Shown here: positions 45,184-56,611 of the stretch, piece after piece
Layout of the letters: every line of letters begins with the position of its first letter
Position numbering within the stretch: the first letter of the stretch is position 1
Source of the DNA: Toxonevra muliebris
Taxonomy: Eukaryota > Arthropoda > Insecta > Diptera > Pallopteridae
DNA: 64,000 bases
Direction of reading: 5' to 3'
NCBI GenBank assembly: GCA_963691655.1
Contig: OY829329.1
Coordinates: 81,338,613 to 81,402,612, forward strand
Program-made: the position numbers and the translations under genes
The notes under the pieces: model-generated
Seen by the model: the letters and a program-made list of their open reading frames with translations, nothing else
The model's database searches: none
What the model was told of the DNA's origin: nothing

Positions 45184-46463
45184 CAGGGTGACAATCGTAA
45201 AGTGACGCACACATTTCAGCAGTTATTTTCAAAAGGACGTACTTCCATTAAGAACAATTAAGTGTTAACATTGCTGAATATATAAGCATTCATTTGAACC
45301 CCACCTCATTCAATATAACCTCCTTTAGCCTGCACACATGCCTTCAATCGATCCGGAAATCGTAGGACTGTTCGCCGCAGGACTTCCTGATCAATTTCAG
45401 TCCAGGCTTTCTCTAATGAATTTGTCAGCGACTGTGGCGTTGAGATGCACAAGCCTTACTCTCTAAAATACTCCAAATAGAGTAGTCCATTGGATTCAAG
45501 TCTGGGGAGTATGGTGGCCATTCTTGAGATGTTATGAATCCAGAAAATTGTCTTTTATCCATGTTTGCGTTAATTTTGCCATGTGGTAAGGTGCAGAATC
45601 TTGCTGGAAAGTCCAGTTTTCATTTCCAAATGTATCATGGGCCCAGGGAAGAACATGTTCATTTAAAATGCTCCGATAAACAACCTGGTCAATTTTAACA
45701 CCCTCTTCAACGAATATTAGAGGGGTTCTGGCATTAGCGGAAACTCCAGCCCATACCATAACGGAAGCTGGCTTTTGAACTCGACCAACAGTCCTATTTT
45801 GTTGCGATGATGATGTTAGCCACATTCGGTCATTTTGCACATTGAAATGTTGTTCAACCGTGAAAATTTTTTCATCTGTAAACAAGATATTTTCAACAAT
45901 TTTTAACACGGAGGAGCGTAGCAAAGCCTTGCATCTTTGCAGTCGCAAATCTTTCTTTTTTTGTGTCAGATCTTGAGCTTTTCGGAGCTTGTACGGCTTA
46001 AGATTAAGCTTTGATTTTGCAATGATTCGCACTGTTTCACGGTTTACTCCCACTTCCTTAGCGATTTTTCTCATTGAGCGCTTTGGATTTCGCTTGATTC
46101 GTTTACGAATTTTTTCTGTTAAACCAGTAGTGGCAACTGTTGAAAATTTTCTCCGGTCTCTATCTCCAAAACCCCCAGTTTCATTATATCGAATAATAGC
46201 TCAGTCTACCGTACGACTTGACAAATTTAAAGCCTTTGCAATTTGACGGCTACTATAATTTGCCAAATGAAATTTCATAATTTCACGACCAATATTTTCC
46301 TTGTCCATTTTTATGGAAATTTCAAAATGTAATAACAAAAATTCAAATGAAATTAAAAGCAAAGCCAATGATGAATGAATTTGCTTTTTAAATTAAAGTA
46401 ACGGTAAATGGCAAAGCTTGCTGCAGAGTATTAAACTTGCGTCACTTTACAATTGTCACCCTG
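45184..46463 (-). mobile_element. Tc1/mariner element, 1280 bp, both ends present
   Basis: Terminal inverted repeats begin CAGGGTGACAATCGTAAAGT (left) and CAGGGTGACAATTGTAAAGT (right, reverse complement) and continue GACGCA, 26 bp with one mismatch. TA duplications lie at 45182-45183 and 46464-46465. It carries one transposase gene on the minus strand, now broken. Complete ends with limited damage suggest recent mobility. Confidence 0.95.
45306..46308 (-). pseudogene. Mariner-type transposase, DD37D-like (maT-like), disrupted
   Basis: From the ATG at 46308: paired helix-turn-helix region (NYSSRQIAKALNLSSRTV), a stop TGA in codon about 36, then a second HTH (MRKIAKEVGVNRETVRI), the first catalytic Asp in ILFTDEKIFTVE, the second in WTFQQDSAPYH and the third in SPDLNPMDYSIW. 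The second-to-third spacing is 36-37 residues, across a frameshift near 45540; this fits DD37D (maT) rather than DD34D mariner or DD34E Tc1. A second frameshift lies near 45440, and the protein ends in LKACVQAKGGYIE at 45306. In total one stop and two frameshifts, so inactive as it stands. Subfamily is inferred from spacing only. Confidence 0.88.
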
Positions 46464-46465
46464 TA

Positions 46466-47555
46466 TAACAAATTTGGTACCGTTTTAAACTTAAAAGGTC
46501 AAGTAATAAGAAACAATGATTTTTAAAATAAATAATTGTTGAGAATGCTGCAGCACTTTGAAGTTAAAGATTTTTGTACAAAAATAATTGGTAGCGGAGG
46601 GTTCCGCGAAAAAATTCTCAAAATTACATTTATATCTGGCCAATATGTAATACAAGCATCGAAGAAGAATGGCAAAAACTATATAGAACGGTAGTCTTTG
46701 TAATTCTCATTTACTTTATAGCATTTTCACTTATATAGATTGTTGAAATGAGGGAACTATCACAAAAATCACTGATGAGGAACCGTAACGGGTTCCGAAA
46801 CGATTGTCTGATCTGCTAGTTCTATGAATTTTTTGAAATTCTTCTGGCATCATTGTATATTTAAAGCCTATTAATTGAATTTAATTAAATTTTTGTTAAT
46901 ATAAATTTAATTCTATTCAAAACGAAATTTTGACGCGATGTTGAACTTATGATTTCTTGAAGCTGCAAAAATTAAGAAATCGTATATTTTTAAAACCGCC
47001 ACTTTTGTCCGATTCTTGAAAATATTTAATTTTTATGAAGTGTCTAAAGCGCAAATTTGCTCTAGTTAGCGCCAAAGTGATTTTAAATTTGGTTAACAAA
47101 AAAATTTCTATATAAAATTTTGTATGCTTATTTAACGTTCAACGTCTAAAATTTTTCGACCTTTTTGTATTCAATACTAAGTGGAAATATTATTTTCCCA
47201 TACTACTAGAGTAAAAGTAAATTGTTCTGCAGTGTTCTGTCTCAAACCTTCGTAGAGGCTATTGTACAAACATTTTCAAACCGATGTAAAAAAAAAACTA
47301 CAGAGTCTTATGTTCTTGGTTCGGCAACATCTCAGCGTAAAATCTTCCCGTATCTTTTGATGTATTTATTGCATGATTCTTGTGCTTCCTCGGACATTTG
47401 TCCCATAGCTAGCATCGATTAATTAATTATCAAATGTCCGTGAATAAGAATTTTATCCACCCTCAATATTTTTCGCAATCAGAAATTTTCTAGTTCTGAT
47501 GTTTTAGATTGCTGTAATAATAATAATTTATCTCATAATCTTACTTAAAAAAAGC
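46466..47555. other. Unassigned intronic sequence
   Basis: AT-rich; no ORF with recognisable similarity. GAACCGTAACGGGTTCC at 46780-46796 is an almost perfect palindrome. Confidence 0.4.
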
Positions 47556-47559
47556 TACG

Positions 47560-47850
47560 AATCCATCTAGAGCTTCCACAACATTCCATAAGGCAGGGCA
47601 TACCCAGAAGAAGTGGAAGATTGTTTCTTTCCCCTCCCCTATTTGCTACAGTTAGCCAGAAGCCAGTAATGACTGCCGCAAGTGGTGGGAATACCTATTT
47701 AGCAAGAGCTACTCGTATGGAAAAACTCTTTCCTGCACGTTTGTCGGCTTGTTCGTTGCTCTTTATGTTACGATGTCCCGGGACCCAGATCGTAGTAACA
47801 TTGTGCCATTCGCTCAAGATGGCAAGGTTCCATCTGGTTAGATTCAATAC
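47560..47850 (-). pseudogene. RNase H fragment of a non-LTR retroelement
   Basis: The minus strand reads NLAILSEWHNVTTIWVPGHR then NIKSNEQADKRAGKS, the RNase H WVPGH...N/E..AD signature, ending in a stop near 47698. Related to but distinct from the fragment at 41871-42113. Inactive. Confidence 0.75.
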
Positions 47851-47942
47851 TTTTATAATTTATAAATTAAGTTCGTTATCAACGACCTCGAAACCCCCTT
47901 TTTACTTGATTTCGTCAGTATTCAATAATACCTCCATATTTA

Positions 47943-48345
47943 TTGAAGTCCGGGATATTTATCGATGACTGGAAAGTGTCATTTGTGACTCTAATTCATA
48001 AGTCTGGTAATAAAAATAATATTGCAAACTATAGGCCGATCTCTAAGCTCACTACTGTGAGTAAACTTTTTGAATGTATTGTCAATGACAAATTATTTTT
48101 TGCAGTAAAAAGTCCAATTTCACCCTATCAGCATGGCTTTGTTCAAGGTCGCTCGATGGTAAATAATCTTACTATCTTCTCAGAATACTGCATTTCTGCT
48201 TTTCAAGATGGTTATCAGGTGGATACAATATATACTGATTTCTCAAAAGCTTTCGATAAGGTTTCGCACGCTATTTTGATTGCTAAGTTATCAAAAATTG
48301 GTTTTCATTCCTGGATTGGAATTTGGCAGACCAAATCGGACTACG
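47943..48345 (+). pseudogene. Reverse transcriptase fragment of a jockey-type non-LTR element
   Basis: Plus-strand ORF with WKVSFVTLIHKSGNKNNIAN, YRPISKLTTVSKLFECIV, PYQHGFVQGRSMVNNLTIFS and YTDFSKAFDKVSHAILIAKL: RT blocks through the FSKAFD catalytic Asp. It breaks at HSWIG, where unrelated sequence follows (stop at 48375). The SGVPQG and YADD blocks are absent here. Jockey-like by motif style. Confidence 0.85.
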
Positions 48346-48843
48346 GATTCGGACTCAGCGACCCCCCATTACCCTAAGTGCACTTGTACCGTCTCTGCTC
48401 ATTTTTGGCTGTTGAACAGTGTTGTCATTGTTTTGCATTGCGATTAATCTGTCAGAAGTTTGTTTCATAGATTGAATAAATCAATAAATATTTTGGCCAG
48501 CTTTTTGCCATTTGGTCCCAGTGTGCGTCGCCTGCATAATATCGTTAACATTTGTAACAACAGTGGCAGCAGCAGCAAAAAAGAGGTTAATATTGTAGAT
48601 ATATACAGTTTGTGTACGTATGTGTAAATATGTGTGTTTTATAAATGTATTTCATTTTGTGCACTTATTGCCAGCATATTTTTAGCCAATAAGGTAATAA
48701 AGAGTACAACGAAGAGTACGAACATTCCATACAAGTGCAAGTATTGTGTTGCTTTGCTATTTTGTCAACGCCATCAACTGCAGAAAACATTAAAATTTTT
48801 ACACTTATGTAAGTTTGGCTTATGTCCAAAGTGAAATTTTTCA
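48346..48843. other. Region upstream of an unassigned ORF, no gene fixed
   Basis: Contains GTAACAACAGTGGCAGCAGC at about 48556, reminiscent of fly 5' leaders, and TTTTTCAG at 48836-48843, a plausible acceptor for the ORF that follows. No matching upstream coding exon with an ATG and correct phase was found. Confidence 0.35.
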
Positions 48844-49125
48844 GCGAATATATTTATTGAATTGATTTTATTTGCAACATTTCCTATATTATTGCCGTAC
48901 GTTTTTAGTTTTGTTTGGGATGGTGTTATGTTGACGGTCACGGGCGGTCATGGGTACGAGTTGTTGTTGCAATATAAAATGAAAAATTTTAAGCGTGAGC
49001 ATAACATACTTTGGTCAGAGACTTTAAACAACAAAAAAGTGATAATTTGGCATAATATTGCCGTTCTTTCTGCTGCTTTAACTTGCCTAGTTCCTATTTT
49101 TGCAGTTTTAATAAAAAATTTGTAA
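48844..49125 (+). CDS. Unassigned hydrophobic ORF, possible exon of a small membrane protein
   Basis: Open in frame from a plausible acceptor (AG at 48842-48843) to TAA at 49123-49125, about 92 codons. Two hydrophobic segments are visible: LILFATFPILLPYVFSFVW near the start and IAVLSAALTCLVPIFAVLI at the end, separated by a charged stretch (KMKNFKREHNILWSETLNNK). No in-frame ATG precedes the first segment; the first internal ATG follows it. No family was recognised. It could be the last exon of an intronic gene, a transposon relic or chance. Confidence 0.25.
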   Translation, partial: ANIFIELILFATFPILLPYVFSFVWDGVMLTVTGGHGYELLLQYKMKNFKREHNILWSETLNNKKVIIWHNIAVLSAALTCLVPIFAVLIKNL

Positions 49126-49980
49126 TATTTCCTGAGCTGATATAAATAAATGAATTCAAGTGCGTTTAATTTGTCTCCGCTCTGCAATTGTAGCTCAATT
49201 TTAATTTTAGTTTTTTATTTTTATTTCTTTTAATCTTTTAAGCTACTGTTGATTTTTTTTTTTTTTTTTTGCAACTACCATACTTCAACATGCGATAAAG
49301 TGCTTAATAGAAAATGCATTTTAATTCATTGAAGTTTGAGAGCGACATATTAATACCCAGCACAAAATTTTAAAATATCAGAATGGAGAAGCTTCTGAAA
49401 TACTTAAGTCATGCTATAAAAGACCTGCGAAGGAAGTTCCCAAGCGTCTCTAGACAGCCGTCATCAAAACGGATTTAGTTACCACCTTAATAGATTTTTG
49501 TTGCTACATTTTATCATATCGTTTATGGGATTTCCGAAGTTTTTAAAAAAAATGCATCAGTTATGAGTTATGACGCGTATTACAGTCGTTAGCGGCAGTC
49601 AAAGTCAAAAATTTGTGAAAACAGGAAAATTAATTATTTTGATTGAATTTTAGACAAAAAGCCAGATAAAAAAACTAGCTGTGAATAGCTAGAAATTTGA
49701 ATTTTTTATACAAAATATTTTATTATTTAAAATTTTCATTTAAAAAGGGATAATGATTGGGAGGTGAAACAGTGGGTCATGCCTCATGTCATCATTCAGA
49801 TGCCTCTCTATTTCCCCATTCCATCATTATCATTTACTCTTTTCGTAAATTTAACCGTTTATAATGAGCCAACTGGTGGTGGAAAAACTCCAGATATACC
49901 GTATAAAATATAGCCTTATTACCTTTCAAATAAGTCTAAATTTACAAGGAACCCAATAATTCTTGTTATTTTTTTGAAGT
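49126..49980. other. Unassigned intronic sequence
   Basis: AT-rich with a poly(T) run at 49254-49270. No coding or repeat structure recognised. Confidence 0.4.
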
Positions 49981-49984
49981 GAAA

Positions 49985-50600
49985 CTTCTCTAGCGAGGGT
50001 GAATCGAAAATGTTGCAACGGAAATCGCGTTGTTGTTGCACTCAAACGAAACTAATAAGAAACGAAGATATGCTGTTGTTAGTGATTAGCGAACGAGGTC
50101 ATATGGGGATCGGCTACATACACTCATACAGAGAGTCGGCTTCTCGCAGTTTTATAGCTTGATTCCATATAGCTGCTTTCCTCTCATGTGTTATACATAT
50201 ACGTGTAATACGTCGTGTTTGTGCCGATAAGTGCAGAGAGTATCAACAGAAAAAAGCTTTAGAAAATAAGAAGAGAATGAGTGCAAAAGCTTCAACAACA
50301 ACGATCACGTGAAAAATCGCGTTTTAGTTGCACTCATACGAAACCAGTAAGAAACAAAGTTATGTAGTTGTTATTCGGCTACATACACTCAACCAGAGAT
50401 TCTACTTCTCGCAGTTTTATCTCGTGCTTTAGTGAGAAAGCCGCTCTAGATGCCTCTGCTTGATTGCATTTAGCTGAGCTTTCCTCTCTTATATTATATA
50501 CGTATACTACGTCGTGTTTGTGCCGATAAGTCTAGAGAGTATCAACAGAAGAAAAGAAACAACAAAATGGAGAGGAGAAGACTGCAAAACAGCCACAGAA
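49985..50600 (-). repeat. Dispersed repeat family B, inverted copy
   Basis: Inverted relative to 18816-19290 (GCAACGGAAATCGC; GAAACTAATAAGAAACGAAG; GTTTGTGCCGATAAGT). Internally duplicated: 50000-50270 and 50300-50580 are partial repeats of the same unit, as in the 17580-19290 copy. Confidence 0.8.
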
Positions 50601-51738
50601 TTTGTTATTAATTTTTTCTAATAATTTTCAAATAAACAACAAAGTTTTACTTCTACTGTGATTGCCTGCAGACCCATAATTTTTTTTTTTTAAATTAATT
50701 TTTAAACTTCACTCATTTCAAGGACGAAAATTTCATTTCAAAAACTGTTATTAACCTAGAAAACCTTTGAATGCTAGATTGCACAGCATCATCTCCTCTT
50801 TTACAATTACTGTAAATACAACGTGACTTTGAATGACTGACTATCTAAAATAAATATCAAAAAATTGCATGACTGTCAAATTTTCTAATATGCTAATACT
50901 GCAGCTTTATTGTTGATTTTACTCTTCATTTTTTGTTTCGTTTTTCAGTGTTACAATTCTTGGTGGTTTTCTTTCAGTTTCATTTGCCGTGAGCTACCTC
51001 AGTGACAGTCAATCCTTGTGATGAACGGCAGTAAAATGTTAGTTGGCGTCGTTTGATAGCAAACTTCATTTGATTTACTAGAAATTTTTTGTACTTGTCG
51101 TTATACTAGTGGACTTTACTGTAGCGTCATGCAGTTGGTTGTAATGGTTCGATTTGCTTTTTCCCGCCATCAACACATTACATACCATCACTTTTCTTTC
51201 ATTTCACCTTTTATTCGTTAATGTAATTGTGTAAGGAAATTGTACAACTATTTTGTTGTTATTTCAACTATAAAATACAGGATATGTCTCAAAGTGCAAA
51301 TTAGTTAAACTTTTTGTATTGTTTTATTATTTTTATGTTTTCTTACCTTTACATGTGTTCTTGCTGCTCTTTTCTCATTTGCCAGCAGCTAATCATCGTT
51401 TGGTTATTTAAAACTTATTATTATATTTTATCCTACCCTGGGTAAAAATAATACATGGATCACTCTTTGCTTGGTAAATGATTCTCGAAACTTGGAAGGC
51501 CATTCTTCGAAAATTCAATGCAAATTACTAAGGTGAACCTGAAGTTAGACAAACCCACAATGAAATAACAATTGTTATCTAAAAAGTGATTTATTTTATC
51601 TCCTTCGTTCATAAATTTTAAGTTTAAAACAAACACAATTCTGTGGTCAAAAGCAAAATCACTTAAGTCGACTTTAAAAAGAATCGTGTTAGTTAAATGC
51701 TATCGTGCTCTTCTTACTGTACGTGCACAGATTTCTGT
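50601..51738. other. Unassigned intronic sequence
   Basis: No ORF or repeat recognised. Confidence 0.4.
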
Positions 51739-51892
51739 AGCCCTATTCACGATTTAGTGCAAATGGTCTTGCATCATTGCATTGCGAATGCAAAATATTT
51801 CTGCTATCACAACAACAGATACATACAATATGCAATAAAAATTTGTATTTGCAATAATGCAAGACCATTTGCAATTCGTCGTGAATAGGGCT
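51739..51892. mobile_element. Short hairpin MITE family P, copy 1, 154 bp
   Basis: AGCCCTATTCACGATTTAGT with GCAAATGGTCTTGCATCATT at the left, and the reverse complement of both at the right (ending GTCGTGAATAGGGCT): about 40-bp inverted arms, nearly perfect, around a 70-bp loop with TTTCTGCTATCACAACAACA. A second copy is at 57479-57611. Confidence 0.88.
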
Positions 51893-52750
51893 TATGATTT
51901 TTAAAGAAAAAGTATGAAAGAATGAAACAATCGTTTACGCGAAGTAGCATTTAATTACATTTACTTCAAATTGAGGATTTCAGATTAAGCGATTCTTTTT
52001 TTTTTTTTGGCCATAGAATTCATCTGAATTGTGACTCGTAAATGTGACGATTTCTGTACGTACGTATATAATTCTTTATTCTCGAATTAATAATGAAAAA
52101 ATTTCCATAAGCGCTGTTACAGATTTATCGCTCTCACTGTGCTCCCATTCAAAAACGGGTCAAAAGCGCTGATATCTTAAAAGAAAAAAATCATAAAATT
52201 ACGATTCTCTTTTCTACGTATCTGCAGTAGTGTTGTAGAAAAATCACTAAAATTATAAATTAGACACGTAATAAGTTCAAATGCGCATTTCTTACCTTCA
52301 TACGAGTATATGTATAGGTAGTATAAAAAATTATACTATATGTACGTACTTAATCTCTTCGTGATTAATTGCAGCTTGTGTAATTTCGCTTTAGTTACGT
52401 ACGAATGTGTAACATATGTTAGTTAAGCATGCAGTTTCTTTTTGATTATTATTTTTATTTTCGCCTGTATATAACATCGTAATAGTTATAGTAACAAATA
52501 ATAATCGTGATAATGAGTACGTCGTCAAAATAATTGATAACATTGTGATTAATTAATTAGATTTGAAAAAACACTGTCGCCAAATTTTAGAGTACAATGC
52601 GAGACCTCAATAGAAATATACAAGTTATTCGCATTCATTCATTTACTTAACGATTTTTGTTTTGATTTTCTTTATAATACCATATGTATTTACGTGCAGT
52701 TGCACTTAATATACTTATGCCTAAAACCTCTAATGAATTTGGGTTAAAAA
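51893..52750. other. Unassigned intronic sequence
   Basis: AT-rich with a TTTTTTTTTT run near 51998 and many ACGTAC words. No gene recognised. Confidence 0.4.
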
Positions 52751-52756
52751 AAATAA

Positions 52757-53201
52757 CACAGCCACACAAAAAGAAAATGTTTTTTCGAGTCCGGGGGCCA
52801 GACCATGTTTATTATATGTTTTTGGGATCGCTGAATCCGAATCCAAGGTCCAAAAAATCGGATCACCTCAAGATTCTGACATAACCTCAAAAAACCTCAT
52901 AAATAATGTTTTTTTGGATGTGGAGATCAGACCATGTCTACTACATATGTTTTTGGGGTCGTTGAATCCGAATCCGAGGTCCAAAAAACCCCTGCACGCC
53001 AGGGTTCTGACATAACCTCGAAAAACCTTAGTATATAAGGTTTTCGACTTAGCTGAGATAACGAGGTATTTTGCAGGTAATGCCGAAAACCTGACAAGCT
53101 GGGGTTTTTTAGACCTCGGATTCAGCCAAGAACCTCAAAAGCATATAGTAAACATGGTCTGACTTTCAGACACGAAAAAAACCTTTTTTTGTGTGGCTGC
53201 G
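52757..53201. mobile_element. PIF/Harbinger-type MITE with internal direct and inverted copies, 445 bp
   Basis: Ends CACAGCCACACAAAAAG and its counterpart GTGTGGCTGCG, flanked by TAA at 52754-52756 and 53202-53204. Inside, a unit of about 115-130 bp (CAGACCATGT..., GAATCCGAATCC..., TCTGACATAACCTC) occurs twice in direct order (about 52797-52905 and 52925-53030) and once inverted (about 53090-53165). No ORF. Confidence 0.8.
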
Positions 53202-53596
53202 TAACTGATTGTTCTTATCAATTAAAAAATTTTGAGCTCCCCTTCAGTTAGATTACGTGTGCATATGTATATTTAACTTCCTGCATAATATTTCTGTGAC
53301 CGTCATAAACTTTAACGTTTGTTGCATTTGAGCGCATTAACATTTGAATGACCGATTGTATAATAAATAAAAGAAAAAACTTAAAAACTTAAGTTCTCAG
53401 ATATCTCAATACATGTTAATGAGTAATTTGCAACTTTTTTAAAGGTCATACCATAATTTTTTCGAGGTAGACTCCAAAAGTAAATTTAAATTTTGGAACT
53501 TATGCTTTGAAATGATTTATTCAAACTAATCTGTATAAATTCACCAGAATTCTTCAATTAATTGTACATGTGAGTGCTGAGAATATGGACCCAAAT

Positions 53597-53866
53597 TCAA
53601 ATTTCGATAGAGCACAAATTTATGTATACAGTACCGGTCAAATATTTCGTCTTACCGATTCCAACTCGCTTCCATTGCTTTTGAACATCCTCATACTGAT
53701 CCTCTAGTTTCTTAAACGTTTCGTGCCAATTTTTCGCTTCACGAGCATCTAATGGCTCTCCATTGAGTTCAATTTTCGCATTAACTTTTTCTAGTTGCAA
53801 ATATTTTGACCTCTTCAATTCAGACTTCAACGTATTATTACTTCTTTCTTTTTTTATTTGCAACAT
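53597..53866 (-). CDS. Unassigned charged ORF, possible exon
   Basis: Minus-strand ORF of 89 codons starting MLQIKKERSNNTLKSELKRS, rich in Lys/Glu with likely helices (GEPLDAREAKNWHETFKKLE; QYEDVQKQWKRVGIG). The coding quality looks better than the surrounding AT-rich noise. The text GGAATCGGTAAGACG after RVGI offers a possible donor at about 53656, so the ORF could be the first exon of an intron-nested gene on the opposite strand to drongo. No family recognised; a transposon-encoded SANT/MADF-like protein is another possibility. Confidence 0.35.
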   Translation of the reverse strand: MLQIKKERSNNTLKSELKRSKYLQLEKVNAKIELNGEPLDAREAKNWHETFKKLEDQYEDVQKQWKRVGIGKTKYLTGTVYINLCSIEI

Positions 53867-53869
53867 AAT

Positions 53870-55520
53870 ATTGTAGTTTTAATTTTTTATAATAAATGGC
53901 AATAAATACACTTTGTTTTGAATAAAAAAGATTTTTGATAAAAATGATTTTAATGAGCTTAAGAAGTCATTTAAAGTGCAAGTGAATTTGAAGTGCAAGT
54001 GAATATCTCCACTTTCAGAATTACGAACCTAATATCAAACAATATTTCGACAAAACCCAAATGTTTTTAATTGTAAATAGTTGGTTGGCATGATGTGTAT
54101 CTTGAGTTTGGAGCATCGGAACACCTTGCGACACCAATAAACAATATCCGATTTAGAAAATTATTTTTGCATTATGTTCACATTTGTAAGGAACAGCAGA
54201 GCTATAAAACTTGAAAAAAATTTTGGGTGAAAAATTCTAAAAATTGCGATATGGAGAAAAACTGATGACGCCATCGTGTTCAGGGTACTCGAATTATAAA
54301 GGATCCGCTTTCAAATCTCTAGCGCTTTTTCTTTTAGTAAATTCTATTTTGCAGTGTAATTTGCATTAAGTTGAGAAAAATAATATTTTTATTTTGTAAA
54401 TCATATTGTTTGTTTTGCTTTGATCTTTTTTAAATAAAATTTATTATTTTCTTGTCGTTTACAAGCATTAAATTGGCAATAAGTCCTTCTGCAGTCCTTC
54501 TCATAAAAGTACAATTTTCTAACCTTTTGTTGTTGTGTGTAGCACTTGTAAATATTGTGCAGCTTATTCTCTCGCACTCGTTTACTTTAATCTCTTATCC
54601 CTCTCGGGTTTTTTGCGTTGAGATAATTTTTGAAATTGTCAAATTGCCAAATTATATTCGAAAGATGGTTGTTTTTTTTTTTTTGTAATTGTGTTTTCTC
54701 AAAACTGTATGTATAAATGAATATTTTGATTTGCCAACATCATAAATAAATTTTCTTCTCCAAAAAATTTGCATTAAGAACTATTTGTTGTATTCTGTTT
54801 AGTGCTATTGAAAAGAGTTCCGCATTAAAGTAGAAATTGTATTAATTTAAACGAGTATATGGATGTAGATGGTTTACAAAGAAATATAATATAAATACTA
54901 AACATTTTTTTTTTACCAAGTGTCAATGTTCTTGTTATCCTTACCCTTATGTTGTATTCATAATCAAAGCCAAAGTCACGTACCTAGTCATGGTCACTTT
55001 AGGGATTCCCATTTATTTACAATGAGTTTGAAAGGTTTCATTTAATTAAACTGAAAATAAATCTATTTTATTGCCTCACACTGGGAAAGGAAGTATTGCC
55101 ATTGGCATATCGTGGCAGGAACACCCTGTATGTGTGCATGCTTGTATATAAAATAATATATATATAAAATAATAAAACAATACAAGAAAAGACATAAAAA
55201 ACATAATAAGTGCTTATAACTGTTGCCAAATCTTGAATTTCAAAATCCACCAGAATTCCTAAAAAATGCGTTTTTTGGAAAAAATCTACCAGATTTAATT
55301 ACAATAAGTAATTGATATACAATGCGTTGTGGCTCTAAAAATTATTAATATCGGCATGATATTACCGGATCAAATTATATTGTAAGTCAAATATAATTGT
55401 TATTTTCAGAAGTGAACACTGAGCACGGAAAATAAGAGAGCAAATATTATTGAGCGACGCAAACAGTATCATCCATGGTGAAATCATGTAGAAGGTGATA
55501 ACAAGATTACAACAATTTCA
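53870..55520. other. Unassigned intronic sequence
   Basis: AT-rich; one tandem GTGCAAGTGAATNTGAA-like duplication near 53980-54003. No gene recognised. Confidence 0.4.
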
Positions 55521-55529
55521 TCTTAGCAA

Positions 55530-55621
55530 AAACAACACATCTTTGTTGTTGCGTCAGATATGATAAAATGTCAAAATCAGCCGTACAACAAAATAATAAC
55601 AACACATTTTTGTTGTTGCGG
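55530..55621. repeat. Two direct copies of a palindromic AACAACACAT-TTTGTTGTTG motif
   Basis: AAACAACACATCTTTGTTGT at about 55529 and ATAACAACACATTTTTGTTG at about 55597, each an imperfect hairpin, about 69 bp apart. Confidence 0.6.
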
Positions 55622-56611
55622 CCGTGAAAATAATGCAAAAATGGAGAACAAACTTAAACAAATAATCAAAAGTAAACGATGATATTGGCCACGAAAAAAG
55701 AAGAAGAATGAGTTGCAGGTAACTTCACCTGGTATAAATTCACCTTGGTATCATCACTGCCACTAAGTACAAAAATCTTCGCGTTTCATTTTTAAAAATA
55801 CACTAAATATGGCGGAAAAAGCACTGATTTGGTAACACTGATAACAATAGTATTCAGAATGTTTTCTTTCCACTTTGTGTACCATTCTTTGCGACTCTGT
55901 ACTATTTGTCTTGTTAATATTATTATTGTACTTAACTTTTATTACAGTTCTTTGGATGCTTTTGTGAATGTCAAACATTGAGTGGCACTTCTCACGTTTA
56001 CATATTTACATTCGCTACAAACATTTATTTTTAAGTTAAAATGGATGGATGGAAATTTGTATTTGATGAACATGTGCATATTGATGGATATAAATACAAA
56101 TAGAAATATGTAATTTAGTTTGCCTTGACTTTTTTGTTCTTTACTTTTTTTTTTTATTTCATTGTTTTTATTTTATTTTCTTAAGTTGAATTGTCAGCCG
56201 TAGAAAGAAAAATTAATGCCACTTGCCAAAACAAGACAAACAAATGTTGCTTTCTTGTTGCGAATGAATTTTAGAAAGAAATCATGCGCTTAGATGTTTT
56301 TAAAATAATTTTGTAAAAACTTTCCGTTTTCGATCTTTTAATTTTACGTGCATTTCTGAATTTATTTTCTTGGTTATAATGATTATGCATTTGTACCAAT
56401 TTTTGAGTGGTTTTTATGTAGCTGTGGATAGATGTAAAAATTCGTTTTCATTTGCATTTTTTAAATAAAATAAAAAATTATTAAATTGTAACTGACTTTA
56501 AATACGTTTGTGCTTTTTTCAGTTTTATGCGCCTTCTTTAGCGCCTTTTTCTGCGCCTTCTTTGCAATTTTATTTTATTTTGCCTTTTTTTATTTTACAT
56601 TATTTTTGATG

